From contig BFEA01000753.1 in assembly GCA_003427395.1 (NCBI GenBank), positions 190,890 to 235,187 on the forward strand: a DNA stretch of 44,298 nt, written 5' to 3'. Below the pieces are notes generated by a model that was not told where the DNA came from, did no database searches, and worked only from the letters and a program-made list of their open reading frames with translations. Numbering within the stretch: position 1 is the first letter of the stretch; each line of letters starts with the position of its first letter. The translations under genes and the position numbers were made by a program. Shown here piece by piece: positions 38,441 to 44,298 of the stretch. This stretch comes from Chara braunii (Eukaryota > Streptophyta > Charophyceae > Charales > Characeae).

Positions 38441-39785
38441 TCACCAACCCCTAGAGGTGTGGACGCCAGCCAACTGGTTCCCTTTTGCCCAAGACCTTAA
38501 AAACCACCAAAGCTGCCTCCTTGGGCCTCGCCCACACTTGGCCTTCCTCCTCCAGTCTGCCCAGATAGCCCTTCTCAGACCTTTCTTAACACCTGTTTTA
38601 ATCTCCCGGTCTGAGAATGAGCGACCTTCAAACCTGGCACGGTTCCTGTCTGCCCAAATGGTCGAGCAGATCACCCCCTTTACCACCCGGGTCACGTATG
38701 ACCAGCCTTTTTTTCCGGAATGTTCTGCTCTCACAAAGCCTAGGAGGACCCATTGCTCATCCCATTCCACACCTTCACCCCCCAATCTCTGTCGGTGGTC
38801 CTTCCACCACAAGTTCACAACCGCACCCTCTTTGATCCTGGGCAGTCCCACCATAGATGCTTAGTGGACTCAAAGGGCCAGGAGCAACAAGGACATTTTA
38901 AGGGGACTTCCATTCCTCTGTTGTTTAACCATACTGCAGGTGGGGTAACCAATAAAGATAGCATCCATAGCAGCCTGGCGTGCTTCAGGTCGGGAATCAA
39001 TAGCAAAACTGACCACAATTTCAGAAAGTCGACCTCTCTCCCTTGCATGTTACTTGTCAAGACCGAGCCTCATCTAGTGACAGCTACCCCTGCTTGACTC
39101 CTCTCTCTGTGTTCCGTCAATCTATATGAGTGCCGTACATAATAGTTAGTTAAGTCCAGGCCATGGGGGGTCGCCCTTGAAGTGTCATCCTCTCTCTATC
39201 TCCACGCCCTTGGATCTATTGCTAGATCTCGCAAGGGTACTTTCCTCACCCAAACTGTGGAGATAAGCCTGCCTCTTTTGTCAAAATCTTGTACCACTCT
39301 TGCCTCCTGTGGGTTGGTCCACTGCCGAACTACCTCTTCACCCACAAAGAGCGGGGTAGTTGAGTGTTCCTCTACTGACCATTTTGGTACCTCTCGAAAC
39401 CCCCCTGAGGTCAATCCTTGCACCCTCCAGACTTCCTGTCCTTCCTCTGTTGAGGGGGAGACATACCACGTACCTACCGGGTCCAAACCCTCCGATCCCA
39501 ACATAAACTTCCATTGGGCAGGGATTGCCTATAGGAGCATGCGCCAGTGGTCTTCTGAATGCCACAAACCCTGCAGTTGCGGCCCTTGCGGGTGAATGTC
39601 ACTGAACCGCTTCCATGAGCCTAGCAGAGATGACCATAAATCAGCTATCTTGGATACCCTCGACGGATCCAGGCTTTTCTAAACGAGCCAGGAGAGGAAC
39701 CCGCTGAGAAGGGTCTGCCTTCTGCATCTACGATGTGTGGATTATTAAACAGCCGTGCGGGTTATAGCCATGTCTACCCTTGCCA
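38441..39785 (-). pseudogene. LINE D part: ORF2 C-terminal region with zinc-binding domain
   Basis: From 39785 downward: LFNNPHIVDAEGRPF, an IWSSLLGSWKRF-type segment (39600-39640), VGTWYVSPSTEE, then a zf-RVT domain LKCPCCSWPFESTKHLWWDC (38815-39060; CPCC, His, Cys as in LINE B CTRC...HLWWDC), then VKKGLRRAIWADWRRKAK (38441-38854), ending just before the 3' UTR. Several frameshifts separate these blocks. It is the 3' part of the LINE D/E insertion. Confidence 0.8.
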
Positions 39786-40725
39786 CGTCTGCGGTCCAGG
39801 TGAATGGACACCTCTCCAAAATATTTCAGCTCTGAAGATCGCTACGCCAAGGCTGCCCCTTGGCCCCCCTACTGTTTGTTTCACAGCTAGAGGTTCCCCT
39901 CAACCGCATTCGTAAGCACACCCGGATTCGAGGGTTACCGGTTTCCGCAGATAGAGAGTGTCGGATTAAGGCCTTGGCGGATGATCTGTTTTTGATTTTT
40001 GTAAATACAGTTGAATCACTAGATGCTATCAAGTCTGTGTTAGGAGAATACTCACTTCTCTCTGAGGCACTAGTCAATTGGAAGAAGTATACCTACTTAC
40101 TGCTAAAAGGTAGGGTTTTGCAAGTTGAATGGGGGATGCAAAAGGTAGACCCAGAAACAGGAGAAAGGTTCCTGGGAGTGATGGTGAGCACACAAGGCAT
40201 GAGCATCACCCAAGGCGCTATTCTGCAGCAGAGAGTCTCAACCAGGCTAAGGGGGTGGGGTTCGACCTGGCATCTGACGCTGTACGAGAGGGCGTTGGTG
40301 ATTAATGTTGCGCTATTCTCCTTGATCTGGTTTGTGGGCACGATCAGAGAATTGGCAGCAACAGTGGTGACAAAGATCAAGCAGCTAGCGGCAAGGTTTC
40401 TATGGAAGCCTAGAGCAGGGTCAGAGGAAGGCTTCTTGGTGAAGGTCGCCTGGGAACTGGTTACTTGCTGTAAGGAATAAGAAGGTCTGGGGCTCATCGA
40501 CCCACAACGTAAGAATCAGGAGCAATTAAGGCAATGGTTCACCTGGGTGGCGATGGCAGAAGTGAAGGAGGATTGGATTTTGCTAGCAGAGAACATCCTA
40601 ATGTGGGAATGACAACTGAGCCGGACGGAGGATGTCTGGGTATGTTTTTTTACAGACTCCTTTATGAAGATAAAACTCAATTCAAAGTTTTGAGAGGCAG
40701 TGTGAAAAGCATGGGCTAGGCACCC
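39785..40725 (+). pseudogene. LINE E part: inverted RT motif B to connection region
   Basis: Plus-strand translation: VQVNGHLSKIFQL, a stop, RSLRQGCPLAPLLFV (motif B, intact R-Q-G-C-P-L-x-P), then KALADDLFLIF (motif C with both catalytic aspartates), SEALVNWKKYTYLL, RFLGVMVSTQGMS, YERALVINVALFSLIWFVGT and ARFLWKPRAGSEEGFL, then a stop-broken stretch with SRTEDVWVC and FxEAVxKAW. The 206-codon open block is 39860-40480. It is opposite in strand to the rest of its own element. Confidence 0.8.
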
Positions 40726-42452
40726 TCCAAAAATTCGGACACCCCTGTAACGAACCGATTTCTATTCCACGCGACTTTTTTCGCAATGACAATGAGGGGT
40801 CCTAAGTTGGGAAGGTTGGACCAATTACGGGAGATCGGGATTGAGGGAGAATTGCATAAGTGTCCTCGCCTTCTCGTCTTTTCTCTTTCGCCGCTTCTTT
40901 TCGGATGGCTGGATTCAGGCTCGGGCGAGCCCCGGGATGATCGATTGAGTGACTGTCGCGCCGACCAGGCGCAATCAATAACGGTTGACGTCACTTCTTT
41001 TTTGTGTTGTTGTCCGATATAGGCGTGGAGGGCGCGCAAGAATTTTGTTTCGTTATTTTTGAATTTCTTTTTCGAATCTTGTCGAGCCCTTGACGACTAT
41101 CGGAACTTCGGATTTTCTTTTCGGAATTTGTGCTTCTTTTGCATTAGCTAGGAATTTAGGAATTCGGGATTTCTTTTGCCATGCGTCGTCCTTCTTGCGT
41201 GCTTCTTTTTGTGGCTGCAGCGGAGCTCTGATTAGTCGGCGCCCTTAATCTTGCAAGTAACTGTAATTTTGGGCGGACGCCATTCTAACTGTATCTTTCT
41301 TCTTGAGCTTTGTCTTTCCCGCTCTCCCTTTCCCCTTTTGCTGTACCTAGTTAGCCCGCGGCCTGCATGCTCGGATCGATGCGTGGAGAGTGGCTACGTC
41401 CCCCACACCGTGATCTGGCCATGCAGAACGCAGACGCTTCCTCGTCTAATCTCCTTTCTAAGTCCTTGCAATTCCTGTTCTTCGCGCATGCATGCACGCT
41501 ATAAATTTTGAGTCCGGCTGCGCGATTAGATAACTCTCTTAACCAGTTGTTGAAAGCTCGGGGAGCGCGATCAGTGAGGGTCGGCTCGCGAGCAAAGTAA
41601 GAGGTGAGTTGAAGTGGGAGTCGGGCGACCCGACGAGCTCGTGTCGAACGCTTGGGGTTGACGAGGGCCACGACGGACTGTGGGCGCGGACGAACCTGAC
41701 GGGTGCGGGAGGACTAAGCGGGGTGACGACTTCGTGGGTTGATGCGTGGCGACGGACTGTACGCATCGGAGAGGAAGAAAGAAGAAGAGGGAGCTGAGGT
41801 TGATGGACGTGGTTTGCAATTTTCCTTGTCTTATCTCCCTCCGTGCTTTTGCTTATAAATTTTGATCTCGGCTCAGGGTGATTCACCCGTTCTCTTTTGT
41901 TTTCGGAATCTTGGCTTGGTTTCCGCCCACACTCAGTTTTGCGATTGGTCTCGATCTCGTTTATCGCGTGTTATGTCGACTGAATGAATGAATAAATGTT
42001 ATGTCTGTTTGCTTTTCCTTAATCTGTTCGTGCCTTCGCTTGCCATTTTTGATACCCCTGTGAGCATAGTAGGAACTCAGTTTTGATACCACTATTGCTG
42101 TTTGTTTTCTTTGATCTACTGTTGTTGCTGCGATGCCGGATGTGCAGTAGCACCTTGCATGGGTAGGAATGATTGTGCGCGGGATCATGTAGTGATTAAA
42201 TGATAGGGTAGTTGTTTGTCCAGAAACAAGCGAATACCTCGCGGGGGTGCGTGTAAGAGCGATCTGATCTGCGCAGCCTACACGTATCCACGTGCGCCGA
42301 TTCATGACCATCGACGAAGTTGACGCCTTCGGGTAGACGAGAATTGTCCTTCCCCCTCGCACTTAAACGGAAAGGAATTTCGATATCACGACGGGACATC
42401 CTCTTGCCGATTAGACGCATGTGGAAGAATTCCATCACACCGCAATGATAAG
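40726..42452. other. no supported gene
   Basis: No domain-bearing frame. TATAAATTTTGA occurs at about 41500 and 41854 in similar surroundings (then GGCT, GATTA/GATTC and TCTCTT), which may be an old duplication of a promoter-like stretch about 353 bp apart. TTTTGATACC occurs twice at about 42048 and 42082. Confidence 0.35.
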
Positions 42453-42593
42453 ATGCCGAGCTCCTGGGACTCGGAGTACTTTGACCCTTGGGAGAGGGAA
42501 TGCATTAGGCAAAGATATCCGGAATTCCCCTGCTTAACCGAGAATCGATTGTGCCCCAGGGAGTCAATGAAAAAAAATCCTAGAATTAAATAA
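42453..42593 (+). pseudogene. short coding-like frame interrupted by the MITE
   Basis: From ATG at 42453: MPSSWDSEYFDPWERECIRQ, then RYPEFPCLTENRLCPRES, after which the frame enters MITE sequence at 42565 and stops at 42591. The frame is also open upstream to about 42320 (R-L-R-V-D-E-N-C...). Varied residues with Trp, Cys, Tyr and Phe look protein-like. I do not recognise the family. It might be an exon or an LTR-element gag fragment. Beyond the MITE (43065 on), FHCVVTSDPRCPDYPTTDNS is a possible continuation. Confidence 0.3.
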
Positions 42594-43062
42594 TCATTCT
42601 ATAGTAAAATTACAATCTAAATTTCAAATTTCCATTCCATCTTAAAAAATGTCATTTCCAATTTTAAAAATTTTCATATTACTTGCAAACTTTCATTCCA
42701 AGAATAGGGTATCCCTTTTTATTTGGACTGCGTGCTAGAAATGAAATGAAAGTCTGGATGAGTTCATGAAATATTTTAAGTGGAATGCCATTCTAAATAA
42801 GGATTTTCAGTCATAAATAAGTTAATCCAATCTAAATTAGAAGATATTTGTTGTAGTAGAATGAAAATTTAATTAAAACATTTCATAAACTCGTCCAAAA
42901 TTTTATTCCATCTTAAACAAATAGATGTAGTTGGAAGGGAAAACTCATATTTAGACGAGAACTTATCAAATAAAACTGGAAATTTTAGAATTGGACGAAT
43001 ATTGGAATGATAATTTATGGAATGTTTTTTCAACTTTCATTCTCATGGGAATTTTTCTGTTG
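42565..43062. mobile_element. 520-bp AT-rich MITE, copy 2 (inverted relative to copy 1)
   Basis: About 498 bp matching the reverse complement of 5721-6241 along its whole length, for example TTCATTCTATAGTAAAATTAC-type at its left and TGAAATATTTTAA in the middle. The right end ATGGGAATTTTTCTGTTG is well kept, while the left end (CAATGAAAAAAAATCC) is degenerate. The internal inverted repeat is also present (about 42745-42785 and 42872-42915). Confidence 0.85.
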
Positions 43063-43304
43063 GTTTCACTGTGTCGTAACCAGCGATCCGAGGTGTCCCG
43101 ATTATCCAACTACGGATAACTCGCACTACTTCATATCCCCCGGTTTCGTCGTTATCACTACTTATTTCCCTCCCTTCCGTCCTCTCCTCCCATATGACCA
43201 ACTCACGGTGGTTCCGTGGAACTCCATCGCCCCGCACTAGCCCCACACGCCTTGCGGGAATTGTTGGCGACGCGACAACCGACGAGCCCCTGAAACTAGG
43301 GGGC

Positions 43305-43631
43305 CTAACCAAAACGCGCGACGACAGACGCCACGTGTCTGCATCCAAAGGTCTGACTCATCGGGAAAGCGACTATCCCGGGCGGGCCTATCCCCGAACC
43401 GCCACCACCAAAACAGACGAATCGGACGACCTTGAATGCACCGCGCATGCCATCTGCCTCATGCGGCATGACATCGAACACCTCAGACTGGAAGTAACTC
43501 GCCCCCTTAGCCCTATTGCATCTATGCCCCTGAAACTTTGCCACATGAGATCTCAGTTCCGACTTGGAACTCCACCCCCACTTTCCCAAAAAATCCTTGG
43601 CACACCCCTTTTCGCACTTCCAGGCCCACAT
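43305..43631 (-). CDS. hypothetical protein, possible zinc-finger-like motif
   Basis: A 108-codon frame on the minus strand. Near its N-terminus it has WKCEKGCAKDF, then SKSELRSHV, then GHRC. The spacing Cys-x3-Cys-x3-Phe...Leu-x2-His-x6-His resembles a C2H2 zinc finger with an enlarged middle. The rest has no recognisable domain and includes a GGGGSG stretch. Other frames are open over the same stretch because of its GC content, so coding is uncertain. No splice partner was identified. Confidence 0.25.
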   Translation of the reverse strand: MWAWKCEKGCAKDFLGKWGWSSKSELRSHVAKFQGHRCNRAKGASYFQSEVFDVMPHEADGMRGAFKVVRFVCFGGGGSGIGPPGIVAFPMSQTFGCRHVASVVARFG

Positions 43632-44298
43632 CCCACTCCGATCAGGAAGTCGCGCTGGCCGTGAGGTTCGGGCGTCACCCCCCTCTACGAACGACGAAGT
43701 CCTTCACCAGGGGCTGTTTGATAATCCACACTCTAAGTTATTTTCGCTTCCAGCCTATGGAATAATGATAAAGCCTCTAGTACCCTCTACTGATGCCAGA
43801 CTGTCTCAGACACTCAACCTTTACACGGAAAACCACCAATACCTCTTGAAAGTTCGACATTAACCTGCCATAAATTTTGGGGTTCGGTCCGCCATCGGTA
43901 AATTTGATCAATGGCCCGAAGTTTGCCCTGACCCCCAAAGGTTACAGTGGCAGCCCCCGAACGAACACTGGGCGAGGTACAGGTGGTCTAAGCCACCAGT
44001 ACACCGGGGCTTGGTGACCTTCCACTGTGTGCCAAGCTTTTCGAAAACACCAGAGGCGCAGTTTTCACTCTTTTGGCTGGTGCCGCCAGCCATTTTCGTA
44101 GGTGACGAAAGATTTCTCCCCAAGGCTAGGGCCCCAAAGCCACTCAGTAACACGCTCGGGCGGGTGCTCAAATACTACCGACGGCTGCTGATTACTAGGC
44201 TCAGGCATTCAAGTTTCACGCTTGACTCCAGTACCTGAGCATTAAGGACCTCGTCGCACCTTTTTTTTTTTTTTTTTTTTTTCTTTTTTTTTCCTCGC
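43632..44298. other. no recognised feature; T-rich end
   Basis: GC-rich sequence without a supported gene. From 44261 to the end it is nearly pure T with some C, which could be the A-tail of a minus-strand retroelement continuing past the window. Confidence 0.45.

Larger units (their letters stand above)
37945..40725 (-). mobile_element. LINE D/E: one LINE insertion with an inverted 5' segment
   Basis: The minus-strand part (39785-37975, D) runs from just after RT through the zinc-binding domain to a 3' UTR resembling LINE B, with an A-rich tail (plus TTTTATTTTATTTTATTTTT at 37950-37971). The adjoining plus-strand part (39785-40725, E) encodes RT motif B to the connection region. E ends (F-x-EAV-x-KAW) about ten codons before the point where D begins (RVDMAITRT...NNPHIVD, aligned with KAEVIMQHVFENPRIRD in LINE B). 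Together they cover one continuous ORF2 stretch, the 5' piece flipped. This is the twin-priming structure known from L1 elements. Confidence 0.75.

Noticed and set aside
42040-42100. TGGTATCAAAACT on the minus strand as an LTR primer-binding site for tRNA-Met
   Set aside because: Only the first 8 bases fit the usual TGGTATCAGAGC, and no LTR pair or pol domain was found nearby.

Overview
This window looks like nuclear DNA of a streptophyte plant, and a charophyte-type green alga is my best guess. The reasons are four retrocopies with the plant form of U6 snRNA, two insertions of plant-type mitochondrial DNA (one with an rps2 fragment, a gene that many seed-plant mitochondria have lost), plant-like non-LTR retrotransposons, and one host gene split by introns with GT/AG borders. 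Dinucleotide repeats are abundant and there are two N gaps. The species is inference. I found no bacterial, phage, CRISPR or defence system.

Layout. 1-3500: a U6 retrocopy and a decayed, 5'-truncated LINE (C). 4005-18118: two long LINEs of one family, A then B, head to tail on the minus strand. B is complete from 5' UTR to poly(A) (about 7.4 kb). A is older and carries a mitochondrial insertion (tRNA-His plus the start of rps2) and a 520-bp AT-rich MITE. Both encode a gag-like ORF1 overlapping ORF2 (APE endonuclease, reverse transcriptase, zinc-binding C-terminus), and all these frames are broken. 18119-20124: CT/GA and TG/AG microsatellites and an N gap.

20125-24720: the only host gene I recognise, RPC11/POLR3K, the small TFIIS-like subunit of RNA polymerase III, in three plus-strand exons. 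Its first codons fall in the N gap. Intron 1 contains two copies of the 38-bp Nextera junction adapter around LINE 3' fragments, which is an assembly artefact. Intron 2 (2.5 kb) is mostly poly-C, TAGGA and CTGT simple repeats. 24721-25790: three copies of a local repeat, broken up by a mitochondrial LSU rRNA fragment and two U6 retrocopies.

25790-37940: mostly non-coding, with palindromic foldback elements, a degenerate minisatellite holding a fourth U6 copy, a hAT-like element with an exact 8-bp target duplication, Tourist-like elements, GATT/GAGG/CA repeats, a second N gap and a 259-bp tandem duplication. 37945-40725: a LINE whose 5' segment is inverted (the twin-priming structure). 40726-44298: mostly unassigned, with the second copy of the 520-bp MITE interrupting a short coding-like frame.

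The mobile parts fit one mechanism. LINE A/B-type machinery (target-primed reverse transcription) explains the poly(A)-tailed LINEs, the inverted LINE and the U6 copies. The foldback, hAT-like and Tourist-like elements are non-autonomous DNA transposons with no transposase in this window.
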